From Clostridium puniceum (GTDB taxonomy: Bacteria; Bacillota; Clostridia; Clostridiales; Clostridiaceae), in contig NZ_LZZM01000053.1 in NCBI RefSeq assembly GCF_002006345.1, positions 34,834-98,833 on the forward strand: 64,000 nucleotides of DNA, given 5' to 3'. The notes beneath the pieces are model-generated. The model made no database searches and was not told the DNA's origin. It was given only the letters and a program-made list of their open reading frames with translations. Of this stretch, positions 1 to 12,367 are shown piece by piece; the first letter of the stretch is position 1; the number at the start of each line of letters is the position of its first letter. Position numbers and translations under genes: made by a program.

Positions 1-2870
1 AATCAGGAAATAAGCCTGATTGGATGATTATTAATGTAATACCAGTAATTCCGCCAGATTTAAGACCAATGGTTCAATTAGATGGTGGTAGATTTGCAAC
101 ATCTGATTTAAATGATTTATATAGAAGAGTAATAAACAGAAATAACAGATTGAAGAAGCTGTTGGATCTAGGTGCGCCAGATATCATAGTTAGAAATGAA
201 AAGAGAATGCTTCAAGAAGCAGTAGATGCTCTTATTGATAATGGTAGAAGAGGAAGACCAGTAACTGGACCAGGAAATAGACCGTTAAAATCTCTTTCGG
301 ATATGTTAAAGGGTAAGCAAGGTAGATTTAGACAAAACTTACTTGGAAAGAGAGTTGACTATTCAGGTAGATCAGTTATAGTTGTTGGACCAGAATTGAA
401 AATGTATCAATGTGGTCTTCCAAAAGAAATGGCGATAGAATTATTTAAGCCATTTGTAATGAAGAAGTTAGTTCAAGATGGAGTGGCTCACAATATAAAG
501 AGTGCTAAGAGAATGGTGGAAAGAGTGCAACCACAAGTATGGGATGTATTAGAAGAAGTTATTGCAGATCATCCAGTATTACTTAACCGTGCACCTACGC
601 TTCATAGACTTGGTATTCAAGCTTTCCAACCAGTATTGGTAGAAGGTAGAGCTATTAAACTTCACCCACTAGCATGTACGGCGTATAATGCCGACTTTGA
701 TGGTGACCAAATGGCTGTCCATCTTCCATTGTCAGTAGAAGCGCAAGCAGAAGCTAGATTCTTAATGTTGGCAGCAACAAACATTTTAAAACCATCAGAT
801 GGTAAGCCAGTTTGTGTTCCAACTCAGGATATGGTTCTTGGTTCATATTATTTAACGATGGATAAAGAAAATGCTAAGGGTGCTGGAATGACATTCTCAA
901 GCAAAGATGAAGCGATAATGGCATATGAAGTTAAAGCAATTGCCGTACATGCTGAAATAAATGTTAGGATGTTTAGAGAAGTTGATGGAGTAATAAAATC
1001 TAAGGTTATTAAGACTACTGTTGGAAAGATTATATTTAATGAATCAATCCCACAAAATCTTGGATTAGTTAACAGAGAACTTGAAGAAGAAAAATTTAAT
1101 TTAGAAGTTGATTTCTTAGTTACTAAGAAATCATTAGGGAAAATAATAGATAATTGTTACATGAAGCATGGCCCGGTAAAAACATCTATAATGCTTGATA
1201 ATATCAAAGCGTTAGGATATCATTACTCATCTATAGGGGCAGTTACAGTTGCTTCATCAGATATCATAGTTCCAGATTCTAAATATGATTTACTTAAAGA
1301 AGCAGATGAAACTATAGATAAAATTGAAAAAATGTATAAAAGAGGATTCATATCTGATGATGAAAGATATGAAAGAGTTATAGAAAAATGGACTCAAACA
1401 ACTGAAGATGTAGCAAATGCTTTAATGGATAGTCTTGATAAATTCAATCCAATATACATGATGGCAGATTCAGGAGCCAGAGGATCTAAGTCTCAAATTA
1501 AGCAATTAGCTGGAATGAGAGGACTTATGGCAAGTCCATCAGGTAAAATCATCGAATTACCTATTAGAGCATCATTTAAAGAAGGATTAGACGTATTGGA
1601 ATATTTTTCATCTACACATGGAGCTAGAAAAGGTAATGCGGATACCGCTTTAAAGACTGCCGATTCAGGATATTTAACAAGAAGACTAGTTGATGTATCA
1701 CAAGATGTTATTGTAAGAGAAGAAGATTGTGGTTCTGAAGATGGTATATATGTAAGTGAAATAAAGGAAGGTAACGAAGTTATCGAAGAATTAAGAGAAA
1801 GATTAATTGGTAGATACACTGCAGAAGATGTTGTCGATCCTAAGACTGGAGAAGTTGTAACTTACAGAAATGAATATATGGATCCAGATGTAGCAGATAA
1901 GATAGTTTCAACTGGAATCAAGAAAGTTAAAATTAGATCTGTATTTACTTGTAGCTGTAAAGTTGGTGTATGTTCTAGATGTTATGGTATGAACATGGCA
2001 ACTGCTAAGAAAATTGATATTGGAGAAGCAGTTGGGATTATTGCAGCTCAATCAATTGGGGAACCAGGAACACAACTTACAATGAGAACATTCCATACAG
2101 GTGGAGTTGCGGGAGCCGATATCACGCAAGGTTTACCTAGAGTTGAAGAACTATTTGAAGCTAGAAAACCTAAGGGGCTTGCAATAGTAAGTGAAATTAA
2201 TGGTACTGTTAAAATTGAAGATACAAAGAAAAAGAGAGTAGTAATAGTTATGAGTTCTGATGGTGAAGAACGTAGTTATGATATACCATTTGGTTCAAGA
2301 TTAAGAGTTAGTGAAAGTGATTATATCGAAGCAGGAGATGAAATCACTGAAGGATCGGTAAATCCTCATGATATAATGAGCATAAAAGGTATAGATGGAG
2401 CTAGAAGATACCTACTATCAGAAGTTCAAAAAGTTTATAGACTACAAGGTGTTGATATCAATGATAAGCATCTAGAAGTGGTTGTTAGACAAATGACTAG
2501 AAAGATAAAAGTTTTAGAATCAGGTGATACTGAATTGCTACCAGGTACACTTATCGATATGTTTGACTTCAATGAAGAAAATGCAAGAGTTAGAGAATTT
2601 GGTGGAGAAGAAGCAAATGGAGAACAAACTCTACTAGGTATAACTAAAGCAGCATTAGCAACGGATAGTTTCTTATCGGCAGCTTCATTCCAAGAAACAA
2701 CAAGAGTTTTAACAGAAGCCGCAATTAAAGGTAAAGTAGATCCGCTAGTTGGATTAAAGGAAAATGTTATTATTGGTAAGTTAATTCCAGCTGGTACTGG
2801 AATGATGAGATACAGAGAATTAAAAGTAGCTCTAGATGAAGAGTTAATGGAAGAAGCAATTGAAGAATAG
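1..2870 (+). CDS. rpoC: RNA polymerase subunit beta', 5'-truncated by window edge
   Basis: The reading frame is open from base 3, so this is the 3' part of rpoC; roughly the first 230 codons, including the N-terminal zinc ribbon, lie outside the window. The catalytic Mg-binding motif NADFDGDQM is encoded near 688-714. The second zinc site is visible as a Cys near 1724 plus the [11 protein letters not shown] cluster near 1950-1983. The bridge-helix/trigger-loop region ([20 protein letters not shown]) follows at about 2020-2085. It forms the active centre of RNA polymerase with RpoB and the RpoA dimer encoded at 22601. Stop TAG; the next gene has its own promoter. Confidence 0.98.
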   Translation, partial: SGNKPDWMIINVIPVIPPDLRPMVQLDGGRFATSDLNDLYRRVINRNNRLKKLLDLGAPDIIVRNEKRMLQEAVDALIDNGRRGRPVTGPGNRPLKSLSDMLKGKQGRFRQNLLGKRVDYSGRSVIVVGPELKMYQCGLPKEMAIELFKPFVMKKLVQDGVAHNIKSAKRMVERVQPQVWDVLEEVIADHPVLLNRAPTLHRLGIQAFQPVLVEGRAIKLHPLACTAYNADFDGDQMAVHLPLSVEAQAEARFLMLAATNILKPSDGKPVCVPTQDMVLGSYYLTMDKENAKGAGMTFSSKDEAIMAYEVKAIAVHAEINVRMFREVDGVIKSKVIKTTVGKIIFNESIPQNLGLVNRELEEEKFNLEVDFLVTKKSLGKIIDNCYMKHGPVKTSIMLDNIKALGYHYSSIGAVTVASSDIIVPDSKYDLLKEADETIDKIEKMYKRGFISDDERYERVIEKWTQTTEDVANALMDSLDKFNPIYMMADSGARGSKSQIKQLAGMRGLMASPSGKIIELPIRASFKEGLDVLEYFSSTHGARKGNADTALKTADSGYLTRRLVDVSQDVIVREEDCGSEDGIYVSEIKEGNEVIEELRERLIGRYTAEDVVDPKTGEVVTYRNEYMDPDVADKIVSTGIKKVKIRSVFTCSCKVGVCSRCYGMNMATAKKIDIGEAVGIIAAQSIGEPGTQLTMRTFHTGGVAGADITQGLPRVEELFEARKPKGLAIVSEINGTVKIEDTKKKRVVIVMSSDGEERSYDIPFGSRLRVSESDYIEAGDEITEGSVNPHDIMSIKGIDGARRYLLSEVQKVYRLQGVDINDKHLEVVVRQMTRKIKVLESGDTELLPGTLIDMFDFNEENARVREFGGEEANGEQTLLGITKAALATDSFLSAASFQETTRVLTEAAIKGKVDPLVGLKENVIIGKLIPAGTGMMRYRELKVALDEELMEEAIEE

Positions 2871-2882
2871 AATTTAATTATA

Positions 2883-2911
2883 TTGACATGAGTAATGTAA
2901 AATGATACAAT
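2883..2911 (+). promoter_or_regulatory. sigma-A promoter of the str operon
   Basis: TTGACA (2883-2888), 17-bp spacer, TACAAT (2906-2911), only 12 bp after the rpoC stop. One mismatch to consensus. It would give rpsL-rpsG-fusA a transcript separate from rpoBC with a long untranslated leader of about 220 nt. Confidence 0.8.
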
Positions 2912-3138
2912 ACAATTTGTGTGATTTAAAATGCAAAATAACACAAATTAATGTCAATACTATTGTTTTTTGAGTATTAAATTGATAGATTATAGTTAAT
3001 GTATCAATTCAATATATAAAGTCAACATTAGTTATGGAGAGTATATGGAATACATCTAGAGGTATATACTGTATATTCTAATAAATTAGCTTTTATCTTA
3101 ATTTAAAAATAGATAAATAAATTTCAGGAGGTGAAAAA

Positions 3139-3516
3139 ATGCCAACTATTAGCCAATTAGTAAGAAAAGGCAGAAAATCAGCAGTAGTTAAATCAACTGC
3201 GCCAGCACTTAAAGAGTGTCCTCAAAAAAGAGGTGTATGTACAGTTGTTAAAACAACAACTCCTAAGAAGCCTAACTCAGCATTAAGAAAAATTGCCAGA
3301 GTTAGATTAACAAACGGATTTGAAGTAACTGCATACATTGGTGGAGTAGGTCACAACTTACAAGAACATAGTGTTGTTCTTATAAGAGGTGGAAGAGTTA
3401 AGGACCTTCCTGGTGTTAGATACCATATTGTAAGAGGTGCATTAGATTGCGCTGGAGTAGCTAACAGACTTCAAGGAAGATCAAAGTACGGTGCTAAGAG
3501 ACCTAAACAAAAATAG
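3139..3516 (+). CDS. rpsL: 30S ribosomal protein S12
   Basis: Full-length S12 (125 aa), a decoding-centre protein next to helices 18 and 44 of 16S rRNA. The universally conserved KKPNSALRK loop (positions near 43, classical streptomycin-resistance site) and the [10 protein letters not shown] loop (near residue 90) are intact, with wild-type lysines. The ATG follows an AGGAGGTG ribosome binding site by 6 nt. First gene of the str operon behind the promoter at 2883. No L7Ae-type gene is seen between rpoC and this gene. Confidence 0.98.
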   Translation: MPTISQLVRKGRKSAVVKSTAPALKECPQKRGVCTVVKTTTPKKPNSALRKIARVRLTNGFEVTAYIGGVGHNLQEHSVVLIRGGRVKDLPGVRYHIVRGALDCAGVANRLQGRSKYGAKRPKQK

Positions 3517-3604
3517 GACTTTTAACTAACAGTGGTGCTTATCTTCAACAGAATTTATAGATTTGACTTAAGTTTATATATAGATGTAAAGATGTAGCAC
3601 TTTG

Positions 3605-3621
3605 CGGTATTATGAATACCG
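3605..3621 (+). promoter_or_regulatory. hairpin in the rpsL-rpsG spacer
   Basis: Perfect 7-bp stem CGGTATT/AATACCG with a 3-nt loop in the 149-nt gap between rpsL and rpsG, with no T-tract behind it, so it is not a terminator. In E. coli the same spacer is the S7 autoregulatory target; assigning that role here is inference. Confidence 0.35.
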
Positions 3622-3644
3622 AGTACCGATGAACTTAAATTTAA

Positions 3645-4136
<492 letters not shown>

Positions 4137-4220
4137 TATATATCAAAAACTGTTTTGGCTTATGCTAAGGCAGTTTTGTCAAATTAAATTATATTTACTC
4201 GTTGAGAGGAGGACAAATAA

Positions 4221-6287
4221 ATGGCTAGAAAATATCCTTTGGAAAAATTCCGTAATTTCGGTATAATGGCTCATATAGATGCAGGTAAGACAACGACTAC
4301 TGAACGTATATTATTCTATACAGGCGTTAGTCATAAAATAGGAGAAGTTCATGATGGTGCAGCTACGATGGACTGGATGGTTCAAGAACAAGAAAGAGGT
4401 ATAACAATTACTTCAGCTGCAACTACATGTTTTTGGAAAGATCACGAACTTAACATCATTGATACTCCTGGTCACGTAGACTTCACAGTTGAAGTTGAAA
4501 GATCTTTAAGAGTACTTGATGGAGCTGTTACAGTTCTTGATGCGAAGAGTGGGGTTGAACCACAAACTGAAACTGTTTGGAGACAGGCGGACAAATACGG
4601 TGTACCAAGAATGATCTATGTAAATAAGATGGATGCAACAGGTGCAGACTTCTTTAGATGTGTAAGCACTGTTAAAGAAAGATTAAAAGCAAATGCGGTT
4701 CCAATTCAAATTCCAATTGGAGGCGAAGAAAACTTTAAAGGTATGATTGACCTTATAAGAAACGTTGCTATTATGTATTATGATGATCTTGGAAAAGACA
4801 TGAGAGAAGAAGCTATATCAGCAGAATATGCTGATCAAGCTGAAGAATATAGATCAGCAATGATAGAAGCTATTGCTGAAACTGATGAAGTACTAATGGA
4901 AAAATATTTAGAAGGTGAAGAAATCACTGAAGATGAATTGCATAGTGCTTTAAGAAAAGCTACAATAGCTAATGAAATTTATCCATGTATTTGTGGTTCT
5001 TCATACAAAAACAAGGGTGTTCAACAAATGATTGATGGTGTTGTAGCTTATTTGCCATCACCATTAGACATTCCAGCTGTAAATGGAACAACGTTAGACG
5101 GTGAAGAAGCTCATAGAGAAGCTTCGGATTCTGAACCATTATCTGCATTAGCGTTCAAGATTGCTACTGACCCATTTGTTGGTAAATTAGCATTCGCAAG
5201 AATATATTCAGGAGTAATGGAAAGTGGTTCATATGTTCTTAACTCAACAAAAGGTAAGAAAGAAAGAATCGGTAGACTTGTTAAGATGCATTCAAACTCA
5301 AGACAAGAAGTTGAATCATTAGAAGCAGGAGAACTTGGAGCAGTAATAGGACTAAAGAACACTACAACTGGTGATACTTTATGTGCTGAAAATAATCCAA
5401 TAATCCTTGAATCAATGGACTTCCCAGAACCAGTTATTAATGTTGCGATTGAACCTAAAACAAAAGCAGCACAAGAAAAGATGGGATTAGCATTAGCTAA
5501 ATTAGCAGAAGAAGATCCTACATTCAAGACTTGGACTGATACAGAAACAGGTCAAACAATTATTGCAGGTATGGGAGAGCTTCACTTAGAAATTATCGTT
5601 GATAGACTTACAAGAGAATTTAAAGTTGAATGTAACGTTGGTGCTCCTCAAGTTGCATATAAAGAAACAATTAGAAATGCTGTTAAAGCTGAAGCTAAAT
5701 ATGCTAAACAATCAGGTGGTAAAGGACAATACGGTCATGCTGTAATTGAAATGGAACCAACTGAAGGTGATTATATATTTGAAAATGCTATCGTAGGTGG
5801 AGCGATTCCAAAGGAATATATTCCAGCTATTGATAACGGTATTAAAGAAGCAGCTTTAAATGGTATCATTGCAGGATATAATGTTATTAATTTTAAAGTT
5901 AAATTAGTACACGGTTCATACCATGAAGTTGACTCATCTGAAATGGCATTTAAGATCGCTGGATCTATGGCATTCAAAAATGCTATGGCAAAAGCAAACC
6001 CAGTACTTCTTGAACCTATGATGAAGGTTGAAGTAACAGTTCCTGAAGAATACATGGGAGATGTTATTGGAGATATCAACTCAAGAAGAGGTAGAATGGA
6101 AGGAATGGAAGCTGTTAATGGAGCTCAAGTTATTAGAGCGTTCGTGCCATTATCGGAAATGTTTGGATATGCTACTTCATTAAGATCTAGAACACAAGGT
6201 AGAGGCGTTTACTCAATGGTATTCGACCATTATGAAGAAGTTCCAAAGAACATTCAAGAACAAATTGCTGGTAGTAGAGCTAAATAA
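4221..6287 (+). CDS. fusA: elongation factor G
   Basis: Translocase EF-G, 688 aa, typical length for the canonical form. GTPase motifs are complete: G1 [10 protein letters not shown] near residue 17, G2 RGITIT, G3 DTPGHVDF near 81, and G4 NKMD near 135. Domain III-V signatures follow (HLEIIVDRL near 455; [14 protein letters not shown] region near 615). It moves tRNA-mRNA through the ribosome. ATG preceded by GAGAGGAGG. Highly expressed-gene codon usage. The only fusA in the window. Confidence 0.98.
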   Translation: MARKYPLEKFRNFGIMAHIDAGKTTTTERILFYTGVSHKIGEVHDGAATMDWMVQEQERGITITSAATTCFWKDHELNIIDTPGHVDFTVEVERSLRVLDGAVTVLDAKSGVEPQTETVWRQADKYGVPRMIYVNKMDATGADFFRCVSTVKERLKANAVPIQIPIGGEENFKGMIDLIRNVAIMYYDDLGKDMREEAISAEYADQAEEYRSAMIEAIAETDEVLMEKYLEGEEITEDELHSALRKATIANEIYPCICGSSYKNKGVQQMIDGVVAYLPSPLDIPAVNGTTLDGEEAHREASDSEPLSALAFKIATDPFVGKLAFARIYSGVMESGSYVLNSTKGKKERIGRLVKMHSNSRQEVESLEAGELGAVIGLKNTTTGDTLCAENNPIILESMDFPEPVINVAIEPKTKAAQEKMGLALAKLAEEDPTFKTWTDTETGQTIIAGMGELHLEIIVDRLTREFKVECNVGAPQVAYKETIRNAVKAEAKYAKQSGGKGQYGHAVIEMEPTEGDYIFENAIVGGAIPKEYIPAIDNGIKEAALNGIIAGYNVINFKVKLVHGSYHEVDSSEMAFKIAGSMAFKNAMAKANPVLLEPMMKVEVTVPEEYMGDVIGDINSRRGRMEGMEAVNGAQVIRAFVPLSEMFGYATSLRSRTQGRGVYSMVFDHYEEVPKNIQEQIAGSRAK

Positions 6288-6307
6288 TATCTAAAAAATA
6301 TAGTTGG

Positions 6308-6365
6308 TTACTATTTATATGGTTATTTATATTATATATATTTTAATAATTTATATAAATAGTAA
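6308..6365 (+). repeat. perfect 13-bp inverted repeat between fusA and tuf
   Basis: TTACTATTTATAT (6308-6320) is perfectly complementary to ATATAAATAGTAA (6353-6365), enclosing an AT-only 32-nt loop. No T-tract follows. Behind it a TAGATA-17-TATAAT pair (-10 at 6408-6413) is a possible tuf promoter. The dyad may stabilise or process the fusA-tuf transcript; function unknown. Confidence 0.45.
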
Positions 6366-6465
6366 AAAACTTGAATAATATAAGTAGATATTAAAATATC
6401 TATCAGTTATAATATTTACGAAAAGATTCTTTTAATTAATGTCTATATAAGGGAGGAAAATTACA

Positions 6466-7659
6466 ATGGCAAAAGCAAAGTATGAAAGAAGTAAACCACA
6501 CGTTAATATTGGAACAATAGGTCACGTAGACCACGGAAAGACAACATTAACAGCTGCAATTACAACAGTATTATCAAAAAAAGGATTTGCAGAAGCATTT
6601 GATTATGCAGCAATAGATAAAGCACCAGAAGAAAAAGAAAGAGGAATCACAATCAATACAGCACACGTTGAGTATCAAACAGAAGCAAGACACTATGCTC
6701 ACGTTGACTGTCCAGGGCATGCTGACTATGTTAAGAACATGATAACAGGAGCAGCACAAATGGATGGAGCTATATTAGTTGTATCAGCAGCAGATGGTCC
6801 AATGCCACAAACAAGAGAACATATCCTATTAGGATCAAGAGTAGGTATCGAATATATCGTAGTATTCTTAAATAAAGCAGATATGGTAGATGATCCAGAA
6901 TTATTAGAATTAGTTGAAATGGAAGTAAGAGAATTGTTAAGCGAATATGACTTCCCAGGAGATGATATTCCAGTAATAACAGGATCAGCATTAAAAGCAT
7001 TAGAAAATCCAGAAGATGCAGAAGCAAACAAATGTATCTTAGATTTAATGGATGCAGTAGATAGCTATATCCCAACTCCAGAAAGAGCAACAGATAAGCC
7101 ATTCTTAATGCCAGTAGAAGATGTATTCACAATCACTGGAAGAGGAACAGTTGCAACAGGAAGAGTTGAAGCTGGAGTACTTCACGTAGGAGACGAAGTA
7201 GAAATCGTAGGATTAAGTGAAGAAAAGAAGAAAGTAGTAGTAACAGGAATAGAAATGTTCAGAAAGTTATTAGACGAAGCGCAAGCAGGAGATAATATCG
7301 GAGCATTATTAAGAGGAGTACAAAGAACTGATATCGAAAGAGGTCAAGTTTTAGCAGTACCAAACTCAGTGCATCCACACACTAATTTTGTAGGTCAAGT
7401 ATACGTATTAAAGAAAGAAGAAGGTGGAAGACATACTCCATTCTTCGATGGATACAGACCACAATTCTATTTCAGAACAACAGACGTTACAGGATCAATC
7501 AAATTACCAGACGGAATGGAAATGGTAATGCCTGGAGATCACATTGATATGAAAGTTGAATTAATCACTCCAATCGCAATGGATGAAGGATTAAGATTCG
7601 CTATCAGAGAAGGTGGAAGAACTGTAGGTTCTGGAGTTGTTACTAGCATAGAAAAATAA
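6466..7659 (+). CDS. tuf: elongation factor Tu
   Basis: EF-Tu, 397 aa, delivers aminoacyl-tRNA to the ribosome. G1 GHVDHGKTT (near 19), G3 DCPGHADY (near 81), G4 NKADMVDD (near 136) and the C-terminal domain motifs are intact. Codon choice is the most biased in the window (almost only A-ending Gly/Pro/Ala codons), as expected for the most abundant protein. ATG after GGGAGG. Last gene of the str operon, followed by an intrinsic terminator. Confidence 0.98.
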   Translation: MAKAKYERSKPHVNIGTIGHVDHGKTTLTAAITTVLSKKGFAEAFDYAAIDKAPEEKERGITINTAHVEYQTEARHYAHVDCPGHADYVKNMITGAAQMDGAILVVSAADGPMPQTREHILLGSRVGIEYIVVFLNKADMVDDPELLELVEMEVRELLSEYDFPGDDIPVITGSALKALENPEDAEANKCILDLMDAVDSYIPTPERATDKPFLMPVEDVFTITGRGTVATGRVEAGVLHVGDEVEIVGLSEEKKKVVVTGIEMFRKLLDEAQAGDNIGALLRGVQRTDIERGQVLAVPNSVHPHTNFVGQVYVLKKEEGGRHTPFFDGYRPQFYFRTTDVTGSIKLPDGMEMVMPGDHIDMKVELITPIAMDEGLRFAIREGGRTVGSGVVTSIEK

Positions 7660-7679
7660 TAGTAAGTAATTTAAAGATT

Positions 7680-7707
7680 AAAAGCAAGGAATTAATTCCT
7701 TGCTTTT
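7680..7707 (+). terminator. intrinsic terminator after tuf
   Basis: Perfect 14-bp palindrome with arms AAAAGCAAGGAATT and AATTCCTTGCTTTT, the right arm ending in TTTT. Separates the str operon from the S10 operon. Confidence 0.85.
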
Positions 7708-7880
7708 ACTTTGGAAAAAATCATTATAATTAGATTATATGACTTGTACTGAGTTTTTAATTTTATTGTATAGAAAAACTATATAAAATATTGAAAATAT
7801 ATAAAATATCGAGTAAAATAGTGAAAGCGAATTACTAAGATGAAGAAAAAATAAAAAGTTAGAAAAATGTAAAAAAAAGC

Positions 7881-7909
7881 TTGAAAAGACTGTGTAACAA
7901 TAGTATAAT
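7881..7909 (+). promoter_or_regulatory. sigma-A promoter of the S10-spc operon
   Basis: TTGAAA (7881-7886), 17-bp spacer, TATAAT (7904-7909). Predicted start near 7916, about 194 nt before rpsJ. The 170-bp AT-rich stretch between the tuf terminator and this site holds no gene that I can see. Confidence 0.85.
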
Positions 7910-7915
7910 TAAGAA

Positions 7916-8109
7916 GTTGCATAGCATACAGCGATGAATCAAGAGGTTGCCGGACTTCCGGGTAATTCTTGATGAGTAAGTTTGGGTCTAGAACCCGACG
8001 ACAGGGATTTTGTGAAATTTCGCAAAGGTGTGAAACACCTGGAGCAGTTTACAGAATAGCCGCTGTTGTGCGTTAGAAGTAAAACGTACATAAAAAGGAG
8101 GGAAATGAA
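7916..8109 (+). promoter_or_regulatory. structured 5' leader of the S10 operon
   Basis: A G/C-richer island in an AT-rich spacer that folds by eye: a closing helix (7924-7933 with 8061-8071), an outer hairpin ATCAAGA/TCTTGAT (7938-7944/7967-7973) with CCGG/CCGG inside, GGGT/ACCC (7984-7996) and AGGTGT/ACACCT (8026-8040). This is the layout of a ribosomal-protein leader RNA. Regulation by L4 (encoded third in the operon) is known for S10 leaders of gamma-proteobacteria; which protein binds here is inference. Confidence 0.6.
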
Positions 8110-8418
8110 ATGTCAAAGCAAAAAATAAGAATTAGATTAAAGGCTTTTGATCACACAATATTAGATCAATCAGCTGAAAAAATCGTTGAAACTGCAAAAA
8201 CAACAGGAGCTAAGGTTGTAGGACCAGTACCATTACCTACTGAAAAAGATGTTGTTACAATATTAAGAGCGGTTCATAAGTACAAAGATTCAAGAGAACA
8301 ATTCGAAATAAGAACTCATAAGAGATTAATCGACATTGTTAATCCATCACCAAAAACTGTTGATGCATTAATGAGATTAAATCTTCCAGCTGGTGTTGAT
8401 ATAGAAATCAAGCTATAA
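8110..8418 (+). CDS. rpsJ: 30S ribosomal protein S10
   Basis: S10 (102 aa) of the 30S head, also NusE in antitermination complexes. The conserved [10 protein letters not shown] start and the RTHKRLIDI segment near residue 68 are present. ATG after AAGGAGGG. First gene of the S10 operon, behind the folded leader. Confidence 0.98.
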   Translation: MSKQKIRIRLKAFDHTILDQSAEKIVETAKTTGAKVVGPVPLPTEKDVVTILRAVHKYKDSREQFEIRTHKRLIDIVNPSPKTVDALMRLNLPAGVDIEIKL

Positions 8419-8493
8419 TAACTGGAAATAAAAAAGAAAACGGCTAGTTATGATTGTTAACAGTCCGCTAATTAGTTTGGGAGGTGTAAATAC

Positions 8494-9123
8494 ATGAAAA
8501 AAGCTATAATTGGTAAAAAAATTGGGATGACACAAATTTTCAATGAAAGCGGAAAGGTGATTCCTGTAACTGTAGTTGAAGCTGGTCCATGTGTTGTTGT
8601 TCAAAAGAAAACATTAGATAATGATGGTTATGAAGCAATACAAGTTGGTTTTGATGAAATAAGAGAAAAATTAGCTAACAAGCCAAGAAAAGGTCAATTT
8701 GCTAAGGCAGGAGTTAGTTTAAGAAGAACATTAAAAGAATTCAGACTTGAAGACATTAGTCAATATGAAGTAGGAGCTGAAATAAAGGCGGATGTATTTG
8801 AAGTAGGAGAAAAAGTTGATGTATCTGCTGTTTCAAAAGGTAAGGGGTTCCAAGGTGCTATTAAGAGATGGAATCAACAAAGAGGAGATATGACTCACGG
8901 TTCTAAGTTCCATAGAGCACCAGGTTCAATGGGAGCTTCATCAGATCCATCTAGAACATTCAAGAATAAGAGAATGCCAGGACATATGGGATCTGTTAAC
9001 ACAACAGTACTTAATTTAGAAGTTGTTAAAGTAATAGCTGAAAAGAATTTAATACTAATTAAGGGTGGAATCCCAGGACCTAATAAAGGTACAGTAGTAA
9101 TTAAAGATACAACTAGAGCTTAA
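8494..9123 (+). CDS. rplC: 50S ribosomal protein L3
   Basis: L3 (209 aa), an early-assembly protein at the start of 23S domain VI. The loop reaching toward the peptidyl-transferase centre is recognisable ([12 protein letters not shown] near residue 148). Starts [16 protein letters not shown], with GGGAGGTG upstream. Second gene of the S10 operon. Confidence 0.98.
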   Translation: MKKAIIGKKIGMTQIFNESGKVIPVTVVEAGPCVVVQKKTLDNDGYEAIQVGFDEIREKLANKPRKGQFAKAGVSLRRTLKEFRLEDISQYEVGAEIKADVFEVGEKVDVSAVSKGKGFQGAIKRWNQQRGDMTHGSKFHRAPGSMGASSDPSRTFKNKRMPGHMGSVNTTVLNLEVVKVIAEKNLILIKGGIPGPNKGTVVIKDTTRA

Positions 9124-9149
9124 TTTCTTTGAAGAAAGGAGGAAATAGA

Positions 9150-9770
9150 ATGCCTACAGTAGGAGTATTTAATAAAGAAGGAAATAAAGTTGCAGACATG
9201 GAGTTAAATGAAAGTGTATTTGCAACAGAAGTTAATGAAGCTGCATTACATCAAGTAGTAGTAGCGTTATTGGCTAACAAGAGACAAGGAACTCAATCAA
9301 CTAAGACTAGATCTGAAGTTAGAGGAGGCGGAATTAAGCCTTGGAGACAAAAGGGTACTGGAAGAGCAAGACAAGGTTCTATCAGAGCGCCACAATGGAT
9401 TAAAGGTGGTATTGTATTCGCACCAAAGCCAAGAGACTATAGAGTATCAGTTCCAAAGAGTATGAGAAAGGTTGCTATGAAATCCGCTTTAACTAGCAAG
9501 GTACAAGAAAATCAAATGATCGTTCTTGAATCATTAAATTTCGATGCACCAAAGACTAAAAATATGGTAGAAATGTTAAAAGCTTTAGAAGCTAACAAAG
9601 CTTTAATCATAACTGCTGAATCAAATGAGGTTGTTTATAAATCAGCAAGAAATATTCAAGGAATAAGTGTTATTCCAGCAAATAACATCAATGTATATGA
9701 TTTATTAAAGTATGAAAAATTAATCATAACTAAAGATGCGGTATCAAAAATTGAGGAGGTGTACGCATAA
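9150..9770 (+). CDS. rplD: 50S ribosomal protein L4
   Basis: L4, 206 aa from ATG 9150 ([11 protein letters not shown]), placed 6 nt after GAAAGGAGG; an in-frame TTG at 9129 would translate the ribosome binding site and is rejected. The exit-tunnel loop with [19 protein letters not shown] is intact near residues 60-80 (macrolide-site region, no change obvious). L4 is an autoregulator of S10 operons in some bacteria. Stop overlaps the rplW start (TAATG). Confidence 0.97.
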   Translation: MPTVGVFNKEGNKVADMELNESVFATEVNEAALHQVVVALLANKRQGTQSTKTRSEVRGGGIKPWRQKGTGRARQGSIRAPQWIKGGIVFAPKPRDYRVSVPKSMRKVAMKSALTSKVQENQMIVLESLNFDAPKTKNMVEMLKALEANKALIITAESNEVVYKSARNIQGISVIPANNINVYDLLKYEKLIITKDAVSKIEEVYA

Positions 9771-10066
9771 TGAAATTAACAAGCCATGATATAATAAGAA
9801 AGCCAGTTATAACTGAAAAAAGTATGTCATCTATGGCCGAAAAAAAGTACACTTTTATAGTTCATGCTGATGCTAATAAGTCTCAAATAAAAAGAGCTGT
9901 GGAAGAAGTTTTCAATGTTAAAGTTGAAGATGTTAATACTATAAACGGTTTAGGAAAAACTAAGAGAATGGGCGTACATGTAGGTAAGAGACCAGACTAC
10001 AAAAAAGCTATTGTTAAATTAACTGAAGAAAGCAATGGAATTGAATTCTTCGAAGGAATGCAATAG
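9770..10066 (+). CDS. rplW: 50S ribosomal protein L23
   Basis: L23, 98 aa, sits at the tunnel exit and docks trigger factor and SRP. Conserved start [12 protein letters not shown] and the basic loop [18 protein letters not shown] near residues 63-80. One-base overlap with rplD suggests translational coupling. Confidence 0.97.
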   Translation: MKLTSHDIIRKPVITEKSMSSMAEKKYTFIVHADANKSQIKRAVEEVFNVKVEDVNTINGLGKTKRMGVHVGKRPDYKKAIVKLTEESNGIEFFEGMQ

Positions 10067-10127
10067 TATAATAAAGCCATTATTGGTGACAAACACCAGA
10101 GAAGCTTGAAAAAGGAGGGAATTTTAA

Positions 10128-10961
10128 ATGGCAGTTAAAAAATTTAACCCGATTACACCAGCAAGAAGACAAATGACTATGCCAACTTTTGAAGAAATAA
10201 CTTCACAAGAACCAGAAAAGTCACTTCTTGTAGCATTGAAGAGCAAAGCGGGTAGAAATAATCAAGGTAAAATCACTGTTAGACATCGTGGTGGTACTGT
10301 TAAGAGAAAATACAGAATAATAGATTTCAAAAGAAATAAAGATGAAATTCCAGCAAAGGTTGCAACTATAGAATATGATCCAAACAGAACAGCGTATATC
10401 GCACTTGTTGTATATGCAGATGGAGAAAAAAGATATATTCTTGCACCAGTAGGATTAAAAGTTGGAGATGTTATAGAATCAGGTGTTAATGCTGATATTA
10501 AACCAGGTAATGCTCTTCCATTAAAGAACATACCAGTTGGTACAGTTATTCATAACATTGAATTACAAAGAGGAAAAGGTGGCCAATTAGTTAGAGCTGC
10601 TGGTAATTCAGCACAATTAATGGCTAAAGAAGGCGATTATGCAACTCTTAGATTACCATCAGGTGAAATGAGATATGTAAGAATCGAATGTAGAGCTACA
10701 ATTGGAACACTTTCTAATGCAACTAATGATATAGTTAATATCGGTAAAGCAGGAAGAAAGAGACATATGGGATGGAGACCAACAGTTAGAGGTTCTGTTA
10801 TGAATCCTAATGATCACCCTCACGGTGGTGGTGAAGGTAAATCTCCAGTTGGTAGACCAAGTCCAGTTACTCCATGGGGTAAACCAGCACTTGGATACAA
10901 AACTAGAAAAAGTAAAAAATATTCGGATAAGTTTATTATCAAAGATAGAAGAACTAAGTAG
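10128..10961 (+). CDS. rplB: 50S ribosomal protein L2
   Basis: L2, 277 aa, needed for subunit joining and peptidyl transfer. The RNA-binding core ([20 protein letters not shown] start near residue 43) and the C-terminal [12 protein letters not shown] motif near 224 with its essential His are present. AAAGGAGG before ATG. Confidence 0.98.
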   Translation: MAVKKFNPITPARRQMTMPTFEEITSQEPEKSLLVALKSKAGRNNQGKITVRHRGGTVKRKYRIIDFKRNKDEIPAKVATIEYDPNRTAYIALVVYADGEKRYILAPVGLKVGDVIESGVNADIKPGNALPLKNIPVGTVIHNIELQRGKGGQLVRAAGNSAQLMAKEGDYATLRLPSGEMRYVRIECRATIGTLSNATNDIVNIGKAGRKRHMGWRPTVRGSVMNPNDHPHGGGEGKSPVGRPSPVTPWGKPALGYKTRKSKKYSDKFIIKDRRTK

Positions 10962-11026
10962 TTTGGGGAGAATAGTAAGTTCTCTTCACAACTTAGGGCT
11001 TAGCATTTATGAAGGGAGGCATATTA

Positions 11027-11305
11027 GTGAGTAGATCAACAAAGAAAGCACCTTTTGTTCATGAAGGACTTTTCAAGAAGGTAGAAGAAATGAATGGGAG
11101 TGGAGATAAAAAGGTTGTAAAGACTTGGTCAAGAAGTTCAACTATTTTTCCACAATTTATAGGTCATACAATTGCTGTTCATGATGGAAGAAAGCACGTA
11201 CCAGTATATATATCAGAAGACATGGTTGGACATAAGTTAGGTGAATTTGTATTAACTAGAACTTATAAGGGTCATGATTCAGATAAATCATCAAAAAAGA
11301 GATAG
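11027..11305 (+). CDS. rpsS: 30S ribosomal protein S19
   Basis: S19, 92 aa from GTG 11027 ([11 protein letters not shown]), 7 nt after GGGAGG. An upstream in-frame ATG at 11009 would add six residues encoded by the ribosome binding site and is less likely. Conserved [18 protein letters not shown] near residues 48-65. Binds the 30S head with S13. Confidence 0.96.
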   Translation: MSRSTKKAPFVHEGLFKKVEEMNGSGDKKVVKTWSRSSTIFPQFIGHTIAVHDGRKHVPVYISEDMVGHKLGEFVLTRTYKGHDSDKSSKKR

Positions 11306-11325
11306 CCTGGAAAGGAGGATCATAA

Positions 11326-11661
11326 ATGGAAGCTAGAGCTATAGCAAAATATATCAGAATGTCTCCAACAAAGGTAGGAGTAATTCTTGATTTAATAAGA
11401 GGAAAACAAGTTAATGAAGCTTTTGCTATTTTACAATATACTCCAAGAGAAGCAGCTGTTGTAATTAACAAAGTTTTAAAGTCAGCTGTTGCGAATGCAG
11501 AAAATAATTTAGAATTAAACGCTGATAATTTATATGTTTCAGAATGTTTCGTTGGTCAAGGATCAACATTAAAAAGATTTCAACCTCATGCTCAAGGTAG
11601 AGCATTTAAAATTTTAAAGAAAACAAGCAATATAACAGTTGTTGTTAAAGAAAGAGCTTAG
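11326..11661 (+). CDS. rplV: 50S ribosomal protein L22
   Basis: L22, 111 aa, lines the exit tunnel with a long beta-hairpin. Starts [17 protein letters not shown]; the hairpin region near 80-100 includes [22 protein letters not shown] before ATG. S10 operon. Confidence 0.97.
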   Translation: MEARAIAKYIRMSPTKVGVILDLIRGKQVNEAFAILQYTPREAAVVINKVLKSAVANAENNLELNADNLYVSECFVGQGSTLKRFQPHAQGRAFKILKKTSNITVVVKERA

Positions 11662-11684
11662 TTTATAAAAGGAGGGAAAAGCAA

Positions 11685-12350
11685 GTGGGTCAAAAAGTAA
11701 ATCCTCATGGCCTTAGAGTAGGTGTTATCAAAGGTTGGGATGCAAAATGGTATGCTAACAAAAAGAATTTTGCAGACAATCTTGTAGAAGATAATCAAAT
11801 TAGAAAGTTTGTTAAAAAAGAACTTTTTTCAGCAGGTATTTCTAAAATAGAAATCGAAAGAGCAGCTAAAAGAGTTAAATTAAATATATATACAGCAAAG
11901 CCAGGTGTTATAATAGGCAAGGGTGGAGCTGGAATTGAAGCTTTAAAGAATAAATTAACTGCATTTGTTAAAAACAAAAATGTTTTAATAAATATAGTTG
12001 AAGTTAAGAGTGCAGAAGCTGATGCTCAATTAATGGCAGAAAACATTGCTGCACAATTAGAAAAGAGAATTTCATTCAGAAGAGCTATGAAGCAAACAAT
12101 GCAAAGAGCTATGAAACAAGGAATTAAAGGTGTAAAAACTGCATGTTCTGGAAGACTTGGCGGAGCTGAAATAGCAAGAACTGAACATTATCATGAAGGA
12201 ACAATTCCACTACAAACATTAAGAGCAGATATTCAATATGGATTTGCAGAAGCAGATACAACATATGGTAAAATCGGAGTTAAGGTTTGGGTTTATAATG
12301 GAGAAGTTCTTCCAACTAAGAAAGTAGAAAAGGAAGAGGCTAACGCATAG
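11685..12350 (+). CDS. rpsC: 30S ribosomal protein S3
   Basis: S3, 221 aa, GTG start ([13 protein letters not shown]) fixed by AAAGGAGGG. The KH domain motif [13 protein letters not shown] lies near residues 75-87; the C-terminal domain has [12 protein letters not shown]. Forms part of the mRNA entry channel. Confidence 0.98.
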   Translation: MGQKVNPHGLRVGVIKGWDAKWYANKKNFADNLVEDNQIRKFVKKELFSAGISKIEIERAAKRVKLNIYTAKPGVIIGKGGAGIEALKNKLTAFVKNKNVLINIVEVKSAEADAQLMAENIAAQLEKRISFRRAMKQTMQRAMKQGIKGVKTACSGRLGGAEIARTEHYHEGTIPLQTLRADIQYGFAEADTTYGKIGVKVWVYNGEVLPTKKVEKEEANA

Positions 12351-12367
12351 GAAAGGAGGAATAGATC

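Noticed and set aside
10810..11034. 74-codon frame over the end of rplB
   Set aside because: Out-of-frame shadow of rplB and the rpsS leader.
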